This document shows, piece by piece, positions 42,484 to 53,194 of a stretch of DNA of 64,000 bases. Source of the stretch: Bombyx mori (Eukaryota; Arthropoda; Insecta; Lepidoptera; Bombycidae); contig NC_085127.1 in assembly GCF_030269925.1 (NCBI RefSeq), forward strand, positions 12,097,501 through 12,161,500, in the 5' to 3' direction. Below the pieces are notes generated by a model. That model ran no database searches, was not told the DNA's origin, and saw only the letters and a list, made by a program, of their open reading frames with translations. Every line of letters begins with the position of its first letter. The stretch's first letter is position 1. Made by a program: the position numbers and the translations under genes.

Positions 42484-42960
42484 TTAGTGTGCGGTCCAAT
42501 TTGTGAAAGGAATAATTAACACAACATTCTTTGGAATGGTATAATGAATTCTGATAACTGACAGGTTCGCTGCGGTATAAGCAGCAGGAGCTTTCGTGAC
42601 CGAAGATACTCGAAGATCTGTTGTTATAAAATTTGTTTTACATTCTCGGTGTGATGACGGTCGGCACCCGAATCTTGTTTTATCATATTTCCGATAAGAT
42701 AAACAAATTACTTCAGCTGAAATTGTAATGACATTACTCTTGAGCAAATATAAAGCATCAGTTTGTATCAATTTAATTACTATAGGGTTTGCTTTGATGT
42801 TTATATTAGGCATAGTACCAAATTGTGTTACAGGAATATAGGTATATCTTGATATGATTATTTTTAATATCACTGAAATACAGCAGTTAGTCTTAGTATT
42901 CAAGTGTGTTTCCAGATATCCTTTTTGCCATGTGCTGGGTCTAAGTGAACTTCCGTGCAC
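42484..42960 (-). CDS. Unrecognised 158-codon ORF (doubtful)
   Basis: This is the longest frame in the window that is not clearly transposon-derived. Its first 20 codons (MHGSSLRPSTWQKGYLETHL) overlap the degraded LINE tail at 42895 in antisense, so that start is suspect. The rest (CLSYRKYDKTRFGCRPSSHR, APAAYTAANLSVIRIHYT) has no motif that I know, no membrane segment and no splice or promoter context. It may be chance. Confidence 0.15.
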   Translation of the reverse strand: MHGSSLRPSTWQKGYLETHLNTKTNCCISVILKIIISRYTYIPVTQFGTMPNINIKANPIVIKLIQTDALYLLKSNVITISAEVICLSYRKYDKTRFGCRPSSHRECKTNFITTDLRVSSVTKAPAAYTAANLSVIRIHYTIPKNVVLIIPFTNWTAH

Positions 42961-43072
42961 GATTTTTCCAGATCATTAAGACATGTCCTTTTTCAAACGA
43001 CGCTTGCAGAGAGTTCTCAACGTTAGGCAGCAACTTGGCTATGCCCAATAAGGAATAAAAAATGGTTGAAAG
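42895..43072 (+). mobile_element. RLWNELPS-family LINE tail, degraded
   Basis: GTGTTTCCAGATATCCTTTTTG, AAGACATGTCCTTTTTCAAA, CGACGCTTGCAGAGAGTTCT, GTTAGGCAGCAACTTGGC and AATAAGGAATAAAAAATGG. Confidence 0.65.
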
Positions 43073-43237
43073 CATCCATATAAGCTCCAAATAGTTTAAC
43101 TACGGCCTTTGGTGACGAGTGACGCGGCGAAAGAACAAAGGTTCAGTTAAATATTCTGGACATATTATGCATATCGTTTTCGTTTCTCTCTAGTATAATA
43201 TGGATAGAACAAATATCTTAAGGTAAAAAAAAAAAAA

Positions 43238-43850
43238 CGTGTGGCACTCGGGAACTGCCGCGGTAAAACTATTGCATAGCATTTTTTATCAACTTATGCA
43301 ATTATAATTAGACAATGATAATATAATTTTTAATTACGGGTCGAATAGAAGGCAAGCGCGCCGTGGGCAGAACACCAGCCAGATGGTCGGATCTAGCAAG
43401 AGAAGCACTCGGTGGTAGTTTGTACCATGCAGTCCATGCCACCCATGATCGGGTGCATTGGAAGTACATCGCATGTGGTCGCGATCCTCAGTAGTGAGGG
43501 AACGATATAGAAGAAGAAGAATTTAATATTAAAACAATAATAAAACAAAAGAACACGCTATATTAAACATTAATAAAAGCAAAACTTTACTGTCCCCTTC
43601 ACACTCATAAGCTAGACCGCGCGAGAGAGAGATGCGCAGACTTTGCATGATGAGCATGTAGTGTGACGTCACGCCACGCGCTTATTCACAAACACTACAC
43701 AAGCGCAACGTGTGAGTGTGTTGAACGCGAGCTACATGGTAGGCGGAGTGAGGGGTGTAAGGTTTTTTTCGTTACGGAATTTCATGATTCAATCGCCGCG
43801 CTCAAGGCCCGCGATAAAAGCTATGCAATAGCTTAAAAAGTCTAGAGCAT
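43238..43850. repeat. Repeat family Z, copy 2 (interrupted by a LINE end)
   Basis: Starts CGTGTGGCACTCGGGAACTG after an A-run, as at 2107. The right side (43801-43838) has CGCGATAAAAGCTATGCAATAGCTT, the inverse of GCGGTAAAACTATTGCATAGC at the left, so both ends of a TIR element may be present. The left part stops at 43329 and the known Z sequence (TTTAATATTAAAACAATAAT) resumes at 43527. Confidence 0.6.
43337..43526 (+). pseudogene. LINE reverse transcriptase C-terminal scrap with GAA tail, inserted in Z
   Basis: Reads RIEGKRAVGRTPARWSDLAR, EALGGSLYHAVHATHDRVHW, ACGRDPQ, stop, then GAAGAAGAAGAA. It is 5'-truncated. The Z repeat continues on both sides, so the insertion is younger than Z. It belongs to the same general family as 16345. 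Confidence 0.75.
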
Positions 43851-43927
43851 CTTGCGAAATCAGATTAAAATATTGGAAATAGAAATCAATTTTTGGGTAG
43901 ATATCTCTATCAGAAATACGCGTAGTT

Positions 43928-44349
43928 TCGAAGTCGTCGTGGCCTAAAGGATAAGTCGTCCGGTGCATTCGTGCTGAGTGATGTATCGGTGTTCGAATTC
44001 CAGGCGGGCACCAATTTTTCTAATGAAATGCGTACTCCACAAATGCTCGTGATTGACTTCCACGGTGAAGGAATAAATCGAGCCCGCAAAATTAAAATTT
44101 GCGTAATTACTGGTAGTAGGACCTTCTGTGAATCCGCGCGGATAGGTACCACCGCCCTGCCTATTTCTGCCGTGAAGCAGTAATGCGTTTCGGTTTGAAG
44201 GGTGGGGCAGCCGTTGTAACTATACTTGAGACTTTAGAACTTATATCTCATGGTGGGTGGCGCATTTACGTTGTAGATATCTATTGGCTCCAGTAAACGC
44301 TTCACACCAGGTGGGCTGTGAGCTCGTCCACCCATCTAAGTAATAAAAA
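43928..44349 (+). mobile_element. Bm1 SINE, full length
   Basis: AGTCGTCGTGGCCTAAAGGA (box A), ATCGGTGTTCGAATTCC (box B), the full body and CCCATCTAAGTAATAAAAAA. Between the head and CCCGCAAAATTAAAATTTGC a few bases (CGTGTAATAAAAAT) are missing. Repeat Y follows directly. Confidence 0.95.
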
Positions 44350-44351
44350 AA

Positions 44352-44607
44352 ATATAAAGGTTTTAGAATAATCTGAGACTAGCTTAAAGAATACACTTTG
44401 CCCAATTAAATACTGCCCAATATCTCGAAAGTCACTTGGGTTTACAGGCGACGTCAAAAGCATAATATGTCTCGAAATATTAACTCTCAGAAACCGACAC
44501 ACATGAAAGTTCGTGCGCGGATTGTTTTAAAAAGTTCTAAATCTTGTAATTTGCACCACAAACAAATGTGGTCCCACCTGCCCGCGGTCCGCAGATATAA
44601 CAACCGC
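44352..44607 (-). repeat. Repeat family Y, copy 2
   Basis: Reverse complement of 25830-26045 with small indels. As there, its end at ATTATTC(T)AA adjoins the A-rich end of a Bm1. Confidence 0.75.
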
Positions 44608-45759
44608 CCAGCACTCACACATAGCCTTATTCTAATGACCAAAGTTTCCAACGTACCGACTTAATATATACAAAATTACCTTAACAGTACCTCGTGCGGG
44701 CAGATTTAATGGTATTTCTGAAACCGTATAGGTTGTAAATTGGCTTTTGTTGCCACTCTTGATTTATTGAATGCAATACATGTATGGTATTTGACATTTT
44801 GTATGGATGTTCTTTGGGTCTAGTTTTGAAGGATTTTAAGGACAATTAATGTTTTAGTAAAAAAAGTTACATTTGTCGATGCGTATGAAAGGAGTATTCG
44901 TTTAAATAAATAGGTAAAAAGTAAAAAATAGGTAAACAAATAGGTAAATCAGCAGATAACGGCTTGTATTTTTGATATAGCTAGGTAGGTTTGAAATGCA
45001 CTTTTAGTTATAAAAGCATCTTTGGCCTCTTGAATACAATTACTGTGAATGTTTCAAATATTAAAATCTTCCTAAATATAGACAAAGGGATTTTGCGACT
45101 TAATTTTTTATTATGTTATGATACTAGTAATTTCTTGCCTAAATACGCAACATTTATAAGTCTCAATATAATACGTAAACATAAAAACAAAGAAATTTGT
45201 TCGTAATATCTCAAATGAATAAAAAATGAATTCTCGCAAATAGTAATTTGAGATATATCCAACAAAACACTGAACACGTTGGCTATATTTCCCAGTAAAA
45301 ACATTTTTTGCCGATGCATATTGCTACTAACACCAGTTAAAATATTGCCTGTAAGATTTGCAGCCACATATTGCAATAAAACTATGCTCGCACGTACCTT
45401 AATATAACCAGTAAAAATATTGCTAATGAAAATAAACTATAGGCAACGTACACACACGTGGGCGCATCAAGACTCATAAGCTCTTGTTTTTCTTACAGAG
45501 CAAACAACAAAAATTTTTATGTGAGTTTGCGTAGATAAAACAGAAAAAAAAATCGTACCTATTTGTATGGAAGATTTTTCGAACGGACAAGGTTGTGCTT
45601 TGATGGATGAAAATATTGGTTTGCTCATACAATGTTTATTCAGTTTCGTGTAATGGCTTATACGTTTGATGTATCGTGTTTGTACGGATCCGTTATCGAA
45701 GTCTAGTGTCTTAAAAGATTGGTTGTTTTACAACTATGACGTCAATTTTTTAACAAACT
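44608..45759. other. Intergenic, no gene seen
   Basis: AT-rich. ORFs of 71 and 86 codons (44991-45206, 45116-45376) overlap on opposite strands and lack coding character. Confidence 0.45.
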
Positions 45760-46005
45760 CTAGTAGCCAGAAAAAGAGGAGACAATTTAGAAAAGATGCT
45801 TGCAACACGCAAGGTATGCGAAAGATGGCCAGAGGCAGAAGTCCTATATGCTGGTCGAACCAGATACGCTCTACTCTCAACACTTCAGTCCACGATGCCA
45901 TTCGCGTAGTAGGGATGGCGTAGGATAATCTAGGAGAAAGTTATTGAAGGAGGTCACGACCGTCAGCATTGAGGATTATCGATGCAAGGAGGAGAGATCA
46001 CTACT
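45760..46005 (+). pseudogene. LINE reverse transcriptase C-terminal scrap
   Basis: KKRRQFRKDACNTQGMRKMA, RGRSPICWSNQIRSTLNTSV, HDAIRVV, then GGHDRQH-like and IIDARRRD. Same module as 17696 and 11697, more decayed. Confidence 0.6.
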
Positions 46006-46021
46006 ACATATCTAATTTGAA

Positions 46022-46266
46022 TTTTTTTTATTGCTTAGATGGGTGGAGAGCTCACAGCCCACCTGGTGTTAAGTGGTTACTGGGGCCCATAGACATCCAC
46101 AGCGTAAATGCGCTACCCACCTTGAGATATAAGTTCTAAGGTCTCAAGTATAGTTACAACGGCTGCCCCACCCTTCAAACCGAAACGCATTACTGCTTCA
46201 CGGCAGAAATAGGCAGGGTGGTGGTACCCACCTGCGCGGACTCACAAGAGGTCCTACCACCAGTAA
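46022..46266 (-). mobile_element. Bm1 SINE, 5'-truncated
   Basis: TTTTTTTTATTGCTTAGATG to GGTCCTACCACCAGTAAA. It is close to consensus, suggesting a recent copy. Confidence 0.94.
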
Positions 46267-46611
46267 ATCACCAGTTACCGTTAGTAACCACCGTTATTCA
46301 CGGACGCCAACAATATCAGAGGCCAATCCGCTTCATACCATATCACTTGGTCGTGTATGCTTCACACAAATAATTAATATCTGTTTAACATTTCACTAAT
46401 GCTTCTGTCTTTTTTGTGACGGAACGTACCCAAAATTAATTGCGGTATTTTACCCTGGGACAGCCATTGCCTGTCCAAACAGCGGTACTTACACTAAAAA
46501 AATATCTGTATCTAGTAAAATCGAATAATTATGATTACATATAAGTAGAGTTACTTTATATACAAAAAAAACCTGGTTGTCTAAAAAGTTTGTTTTATTT
46601 CTTCTACATTT

Positions 46612-46880
46612 ATTAAAAAAAAATTAGTGCCCTTGTAAGCAGACAAGTATACAGCCCACCTGGTGGGGATTGCTTACGGTTGCTCATGGATGTTAGAAAT
46701 GCAAGCTCAAAGCCAAGCCGCTGCCTACCGTTAATTACTCTCCGCAAGCCTCATTTGAAGAAGAACAGGTCATAGCGCTCCCGAAGTATGTAGAGGGGAA
46801 CTCATTCCAAAGCCGAATGGTCCGCCAAAAAGATATTTGCAAATGCACTGTGGATAAATGCAGTGGTTTTATATAGTATG
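46612..46880 (-). mobile_element. RLWNELPS-family LINE tail, degraded
   Basis: GTGCCCTTGTAAGCAGACAA, CAGCCCACCTGGTGGGGATT, GCCGCTGCCTACCGTTAATT, AACTCATTCCAAAGCCGAAT and CACTGTGGATAAATGCAGTGG. The frame is destroyed. Confidence 0.8.
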
Positions 46881-46904
46881 GTCTCTAGTCCGATGTGATG
46901 TATC

Positions 46905-47163
46905 AATACAGTTCCTCGTCGGACTCGTCGATTATGACGAAGAGTTCGGCGAGCGAACTAACCCATAAACACAATCCACTGAGTTTCTCGCCGGATCTTC
47001 TCAGTGGGTCGCGATTCCGATCTGGTGGTAGATTCTGTGAAGCACTGCTCTTGCTTGGGCTAGTGTTAGCAAATTCTCTCAGGCCGAGCCCGTGAGCTCA
47101 CCTATCCGTCCGAGCGTAGCTGAAATAGCCTCTTAGGTTACCAGCGAATAAGTAGAGGAAAAA
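46905..47163 (+). mobile_element. BMC1-like LINE 3' end copy
   Basis: CTCGTCGGACTCGTCGATTA corresponds to the CTCGTCGAACCCGTCGC end of ORF2. The 3' UTR words CTTCTCAGTGGGTCGCGATT, GTGGTAGATTCTGTGAAGCA and a short A-run follow. Confidence 0.85.
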
Positions 47164-48179
47164 ATAGATGAATACAGTACTGTATAAGCTAAAAAATGAA
47201 AAGCGAAGTATGGACTGCTGTGGGAGATGATCTTATAGTTATGGTGGTCATTATGTTTGGGCACGACTGTCAACTCAGTTTCAGATACATGTTCAAAATC
47301 TCAATAGCTATTCTAACATGAAACGGCTATAGACACAAAATTATCTCTAATAACTATAGTACGTTAGAATACAGAAACCCACAACATTAGTAATGGCTTC
47401 ATGATTACAAAAAAAAAACTCAATAGCCAAAGTATGAAAAGAAGATACATGAAATAAAAATTAACACATAATATCCTTCATAAGCGTTTTTTGATTCGAA
47501 TCCTTTAATCGAAATAAACAAACTTACCACTTACTTTTGACATTTCAATAATAATTGGATGATACGACAAAAACACATTGAATGTCAAAAGTGGACATTA
47601 CTAATTCATTTGTCGAACATTTTGTCGAAAGAAAGGAAGGCGACTTGACCTTTTTTATCATTTGATCATTGTGGTTTAGGTGTTTTATACATCAAATTAT
47701 ATATTTTGTACTGACACTGAATAAATTATTAGTAGTACATATTGGCTTTATTTTCTATTTAATATGAATTTTCATAACCTCAAAAGACAGCGCCATTTTA
47801 ATAACTTTACATACTGTAATCTTTTTTGTAATTTTCACACAGATTTTCTATGTAAACTAACTCACATATTAATCCTAAGATTTGAAAATTGTTCATCCGC
47901 ATCCAAATTCATCTCAGCACCGTAAATTATATTCTTTAATCACACTAAAAATAGAATAAGAAATGCGTAACAGATTTTTATCCGGGTAGCGTCTCAGTTT
48001 TTAACAGTAGCGCGTTCTTTTTATTTATACCGGGGTTATGTTCACAATTCTTCAACCAAAAGCCAACAAGTCAAGGTAAAAGGTTCACTAACCGAATATG
48101 ACATTTAAAAAGCATTCAAAGAAAACATGGATACAGTACACGATTATTTGATTTGCGTTTAATAATCTATTTGTTTTGG
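47164..48179. other. Intergenic, no gene seen
   Basis: AT-rich DNA with no recognised repeat. Confidence 0.5.
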
Positions 48180-48188
48180 TAACTATCT

Positions 48189-48461
48189 TCTTGGAGCGGC
48201 CCAACGGGCAAGAGAAGTCGAGGGAGACCACTAACCAGATGGGAAGACGATCTTAGACGAACAGCTGGCCCAAACTGGATAGACGTAGCACAGGATAGAG
48301 ACGCTTGGGCATTTTTGGAGGAGGCCTTTACCCGATCCGGGGTTCTTGCTTACTAAATTTTACTGTTTCATTACAAAACTCTCTTTTACATCCTAAATAC
48401 TAATACATACATTTATATTTATTATTATTTTTAAACTTTGTAAAAGCAAGAAATAAATGGC

Positions 48462-48489
<28 letters not shown>
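48189..48489 (+). mobile_element. 5'-truncated RTE-like LINE with (TAT)n tail and TSD
   Basis: The frame SGPTGKRSRGRPLTRWEDDL, RRTAGPNWIDVAQDRDAWAF, LEEAFTRSGVLAY, stop, is intact to the end. A 3' UTR of about 110 bp and a TTATTATTA run follow. The perfect 9-bp repeat TAACTATCT (48180-48188 and 48490-48498) flanks it. The WxDVAQDRxxW motif marks the C-terminus of RTE/related LINE proteins. Confidence 0.85.
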
Positions 48490-48494
<5 letters not shown>

Positions 48495-48571
48495 ATCTGA
48501 TTCATTATAATATTTAATATTATGGTTTTGGATTATACGACGATAGATTGTATTTTGTTTTTATTGGATTA

Positions 48572-48836
48572 CTAGCGACCCGCCCTTGCTTCGCTTCGGA
48601 AACATTAAATTTTATTATTGATTATTTACGACATCACATTAGAAACCTCAAAAATAACAGTATTTCTCCACTACTTAATGGATGTTATTATACATGTAAA
48701 CCTTCCTCTTCAATTACTCTATCTATTAAAAAAAAACGCATCAAAATCCGTTGCGTAGTTTTCAAGATTTAAAGATTTAAGCATACATAGGGATATAGGG
48801 ACAGAGAAAGCGACTTTGTTTTATACTATGTAGTGA
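48572..48836 (-). mobile_element. Non-autonomous Helitron (265 bp), another family
   Basis: On the minus strand it starts TCACTACATAGTATAAAACA and ends CGAAGCAAGGGCGGGTCGCTAG. The neighbours are A (5') and T (3') on that strand: the standard A/T insertion. The 3' CTAG follows a GC-rich segment. No ORF. Confidence 0.9.
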
Positions 48837-48837
48837 T

Positions 48838-51100
48838 GTTGGTAGGTGAGCTGGCTTTTTAGAAATCCGTGGATAATGGCACAAATAGCCGGTTCGCTCG
48901 TACCGAGAGAGATTGTTCGAGCAGTGGTTTTTAAAATCTATTTATCTATCCATTTATCTACTATTTTAATGGCTTGGCTACACTTTAGCATAAATCACAA
49001 TACCATCCAAAAAATTTGTCGCGGAAAAATCAAGCACTTAGTTTCAAGAACGGGACACTAGCAAAACTCAACTATAGTAAAAAAAAATGTTTTAAAGAGT
49101 CTTTGATCTCATGTGCCTACGTGAGTGGAGGTACTGTTCTGATGTATATTATCAGTTAATCCGTCAATGAAATCAAGAACGAGTCCGTATTGACTTTTAA
49201 CTGTACGTTAGCAAACTGGCTTTGGTATGTGCTAATCGTGAAAGCACAAAAACGCCAAACGCTGCAAACATGCAAATGTTTAAGCACACTTATTGCACGG
49301 TTCTGCATTAAATTAATGTTAAACTTAATATACTTATTAAAATCGGCCCGTAAACCGTTATTTTAGCGTGTAAATGAGGTGTAATGAAATGAAATGAGCA
49401 CCGCGAGACCAGCAGCCATTTAAACGCCTATGTTTCATAAATGAGACGAGGAAATCCAAACGGCCTTTGTTTCGTAAATGAAACTCCGGAAAAAACATAC
49501 ATTCGTATCCTATTCATGCAAAAGGCGCAAGGTTTAAACGGTGGAGCGTAACCTTTTCATGTGAATTGTAGCTGTGTCTACGGCGTAGCTGTGTGCGCTA
49601 CGAGACTACGCGGCTCAGTGTGCTACGGGACGCGATACGAAGCGGACGCGTATCAGTACGCTCTCCTACGGCTTGATACGCGACTTGTTGCGATCTATGT
49701 GTATAAATGCAAACTAAATTAACTACTAATTTTGGTGTAATATTTTTAATATTCGTGAATTGTGTATAATATTAGTTGTAGTGACTAGTTTTATTGTCGA
49801 AGATAAACAGAATTTTCTTAAACATCTCGGTAGCCTTACGAAAGGATTTTTTGGTACAGGAATACCGTTTGATTTATTACTTGGAACGTAGATATATATT
49901 ATAAAATTCCTGAAGGCTATTTATCTTAGTCTTACAATGGAATTTCTCTAATATTCTGGAAAACAATGAGGGTTCATAATTATGTTTGGAGCACAGCAAA
50001 GCGTTTGTTGATAAAATCCGGTAATTGGTTAGAAGATTAATGTCTTGCAGTAACGAAAGCTATTTAGATGAAAATTACATATTTTAACTATGTTTACGGT
50101 ATTCATTTAAACAAAGATTTAAAATGAAAAATGTTTTGTTTAATTTTATTACAATTCATCAATCTACCGTCAATATTGTAGTCTACCAAACGTATCTTTC
50201 TTTATAGAAGAAATATTTGTTATATAGAAGAAGAAGTATTGATATAATGTTATCAATAGACAAAAACGTTCGTTGTATGAGAAAATTCGTTAAGACTTTA
50301 TTATTCTGATAAGAAAAATACGTATCTAAAAATATTCGTTCAAAAATATCATCAATCTGCTTTTCATACACCAAATAACTAAAACGTCAGAGAATCAATT
50401 TAAAGTATAATAAATATAAAGATATCTCACACAGTTCCAGATTCAGAATCAAATCTTCTGTTCTCGAAATTAATTTCACAAATATATTTATATATACGAA
50501 TAGAAATATATGAAATGGCAAATTTTCACATTGAACTTCGTATAAAACAAATACAAATTTGAGTGAGATTATGTTGACTTTTGAAAGTTGCGAATGAATT
50601 AATTAATAAACTTTTACTGTTTGTTTAAGTGTAGCATTTGGAGCTTGTTTGGAAAGCTCAAACCTCAAGTCTAAATCAGTGTGTATAACTTGTGATTACA
50701 TAGTACTGTAAAGTACATTTTAGCTTTTATATGAAGTTTTTAAGCACTGTAGTTATTAATAATAAAAATACAATACAATTTATAAATAAACAATTTCAAG
50801 TAAATTATCAATGCAGTCGAAGACAGAAATGCATTATTAAAAATAACTTAAAAATTACTAGTCAGATCTTGTTTACTGAATTTGAATGGGAACACATAAG
50901 AAGCATCAGCTTTCAAACAATCAAAAGAAAACTGTTCACAATACAAGAATCTTCCTTTTTTGAAGTAGGTAAAAAAATAATTAAATTGCTCCGCTCAAAA
51001 TATTACATTTACTGTGTGTTATAGGTAAATAAAAAAACATTAAATTAATCTCTCGAGTGTTATAAAATAAATGAAAGGCCAAGGAATAAATGAGTTTCAC
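48838..51100. other. Intergenic, possible regulatory DNA upstream of the 51198 exon
   Basis: A GC-richer block at 49400-49690 has two direct repeats (ACGCCTATGTTTCATAAATG at 49423 and CGGCCTTTGTTTCGTAAATG at 49459) and a run of CTACG/TACG words (GTGCGCTACGAGACTACGCG and similar). The 97-codon ORF at 50731-51024 is AT-rich and unrecognised. No confirmed gene. Confidence 0.4.
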
Positions 51101-51197
51101 CCGGGAAATTAATGAGCCCTTAAATGGGAGACCGGGCGAGTGCTATGTGAATCGTACGGTTCGTGGTGATACTTTGTGAATAGTTAATGTATCCGTG

Positions 51198-51270
51198 ATG
51201 AGGATCGAGAGGACGTGCTTCTGGTCGATGCTGCAGGCCCTGGCTTTGTTACCCACCATGGCCCTGAAAG
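51198..51270 (+). CDS. Candidate first coding exon encoding a signal peptide
   Basis: The ATG at 51198 opens MRIERTCFWSMLQALALLPT, MALK, and the next codon is split by a good donor, CTGAAAG|GTAGGC (51271). The first residues have two Arg, then a hydrophobic core (FWSMLQALALLPTMAL): a signal-peptide-like start. An in-frame TGA seven codons upstream supports the ATG. The intron would be phase 1, as is usual between a signal peptide and an extracellular (for example Ig-like) domain. The next exon is not visible in the window, so the intron would be longer than 12 kb or the exon lies outside. The local base composition is GC-richer than the flanks. It may also be chance. Confidence 0.4.
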
Positions 51271-51285
51271 GTAGGCTAACCTAAA

Positions 51286-51662
51286 AAAGTGGTTCTTTTG
51301 GAACGAAGTTCCTTATGGGACGACGCGGAGGGGTACCCTAACCGGGAAAAAACGTCCGTAACGTAAGATTTTTATTAGTAATGCACACAGTGTACGAGTT
51401 AACTTTGTAATAACGTAAAAAAATACATATTTTTTTATCATTCATTGACCACGATCTCAGAGCGTTCGTTTGCGCAATACACTAACTCTTATGCAAACAA
51501 CCGTGAATGAAGTGTACCAAAATAAGTTCGTACGTTATCGAATGACCGTGGGATGTTGCGAAACCTCCAGTTTTATTTTCTTTATACCTCGAATAGAACT
51601 TAAAATTAATATTTTTATAATAAGGAACTTCGTTCTTATCCGGTGTCCCACGACACCACACA
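51286..51662 (-). mobile_element. MITE-like repeat with GGAACGAAGTTCCTTAT ends
   Basis: On the minus strand it begins TGTGGTGTCGTGGGACACCG, GATAAGAACGAAGTTCCTTAT and ends GGTACCCCTCCGCGTCGTCC, CATAAGGAACTTCGTTCC. The arms AACGAAGTTCCTTAT are inverted to each other. I recognise the arms as a frequent lepidopteran repeat. It starts 15 bp after the splice donor of the candidate exon. Confidence 0.65.
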
Positions 51663-51692
51663 TCTTTTTTTTTGCTAATAGGGTGGACGAGC
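51663..51692 (-). mobile_element. Bm1 3'-end stub
   Basis: TTTTTTTTTTGCTAATAGGG and TGGACGAGCC: about 30 bp of Bm1 3' end, in tandem with the next copy. Confidence 0.7.
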
Positions 51693-51697
51693 CCAAC

Positions 51698-51942
51698 TTT
51701 TTTTTTGCTTAGATGGGTGGACCTCCTCACAGCCCACCTGATGTTAAGTGATTACTGGAGTTCATAGACATATACGACGTAAATGCGCCACCCACCTTGA
51801 GATATAAGTTCTAAGGTCTCAAGTATAGTTACAACGGCTACCCCACCCTTCGAGCCGAAACACATAACTGCTTCACGACAGAAATAGGCAGGGCGGTGGT
51901 ACATACCCGCGCGGCCTCACAAGAGGTCCTACCACCAGTAAA
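51698..51942 (-). mobile_element. Bm1 SINE, 5'-truncated
   Basis: TTTTTTTTTGCTTAGATGGG to GAGGTCCTACCACCAGTAAA. A few substitutions (CCTTCGAGCCGAAACACATA). Confidence 0.93.
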
Positions 51943-51974
51943 AGTGTAAAGTGTCAAGTACTCATTAACTTAGT

Positions 51975-52110
51975 GTAAAGTGGTCGCCGAAGCCAATAGA
52001 CATCAATCACATCAAGCCTCAGTTTTTACCTCAGTCTTACCTCCGTTTTTACCTAGGTCTCAGTTTTTAAGTACCATTGGCTGCTCCATCATCCAAACCG
52101 AAGCGCATCA
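51975..52110 (-). mobile_element. Degenerate Bm1 fragment
   Basis: AAAGTGGTCGCCGAAGCCAA, TAGACATCAATC, GGTCTCAGTTTTTAAGTACC, CATCCAAACCGAAGCGCATC follow reverse Bm1 order. Confidence 0.45.
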
Positions 52111-52531
52111 AACTCACCGCTTCTGGACTTATGTTATTTTAAATAAGCTTATACTTATTGTTAATCGATCAAACTAGACCTCCAATAATATTATAATTCC
52201 TCCAATTCAATTATGTTCTGTTTTTTATCACGAATCTCATTGGTTTCATTATAAAAATCTATACATACATATTATTATTATTATTATACCGATCCCAGTC
52301 ATCAGTACATGGCATCAGTACGCATCAGTACACAAAGTTATCGTTCCGAACCCGTGACGTTATAAAAATACTGAACCCATACTGTTCTCGCGAAACTTTT
52401 GAAAAACACATCAGAAATCAAAAAAACTTGAAATTTCTCATTATTAATACAAGTTTCATTAAAGTAGACGGTTTATAATTCATATCTTATTAACTTTGTT
52501 GGCATTCAGTTTCTGAGCAAATCAGCTGAGA

Positions 52532-52882
52532 TTATCTTTTTTTTTTTTTTTTGCCCTTGTAGGCAGACGAGCATACGGCCCAGCTGATGGTGAGTGGTTA
52601 CCGTCGCCCATGGACTTCAGCAATGCCAGGGGCAGAGCCAAGCCGCTGCCTACCGCTTAATACTCTCCACAAGCCACGTTTGAAGAAGGACATGTCATAG
52701 CGCTCGGGAAACACCGTGGAGGGGAGCTCATTCCATAGCCGGATGGTACGTGGCAAAAAAGATCTCTGGAAACGCACTGTGGATGACCGCAGTGGCTCCA
52801 GGTAGTACGGATGAACTCTACTCCGGTGGCGGGCGGTGCGATGGTAAAAACGAGATGCCGGTATCATCTCGAACAATTCCTG
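52532..52882 (-). mobile_element. RLWNELPS-family LINE tail, copy 4 (near-intact frame)
   Basis: T-run at 52538-52552, then the 92-codon minus-strand frame 52876-52598: FEMIPASRFYHRTARHRSRV ... RTIRLWNELPSTVFPERYDM, SFFKRGLWRVLSGRQRLGSA, ending HGRR. It differs at few positions from 16786-17125. Confidence 0.88.
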
Positions 52883-53194
52883 CGCTCTGTACTATAAATT
52901 TGAGCTTGTTAATTAATCATTTTGTGACGTCGCACCACTGGGTTTCCGACTAATTTAGACGGCCATGCAAGCATACGGTTTTAGCGTTATATCAGTTCTC
53001 ATCAAAAAAACTGTTGTTTTTGCTACCGAGAAACTGGAATAGGGGGTACTGGAAGCACGTATAGACAGATGCCATCATCCTGTTTATTTTTACCAAGAAT
53101 CTATTCTGGTTTGAGGAGTGAAGCAGCTGTTACATTAAAATGAATACTTTAACTGTGGGATAGGCTGGTCATAAGTAGAAATCAGAATCTGAAA

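Noticed and set aside
43900..44000. tRNA gene
   Set aside because: Again the Bm1 head (43928 onward), not a free tRNA.
51470..51712. 80-residue plus-strand and 82-residue minus-strand ORFs
   Set aside because: They overlap each other inside the MITE-like repeat and Bm1 stub.
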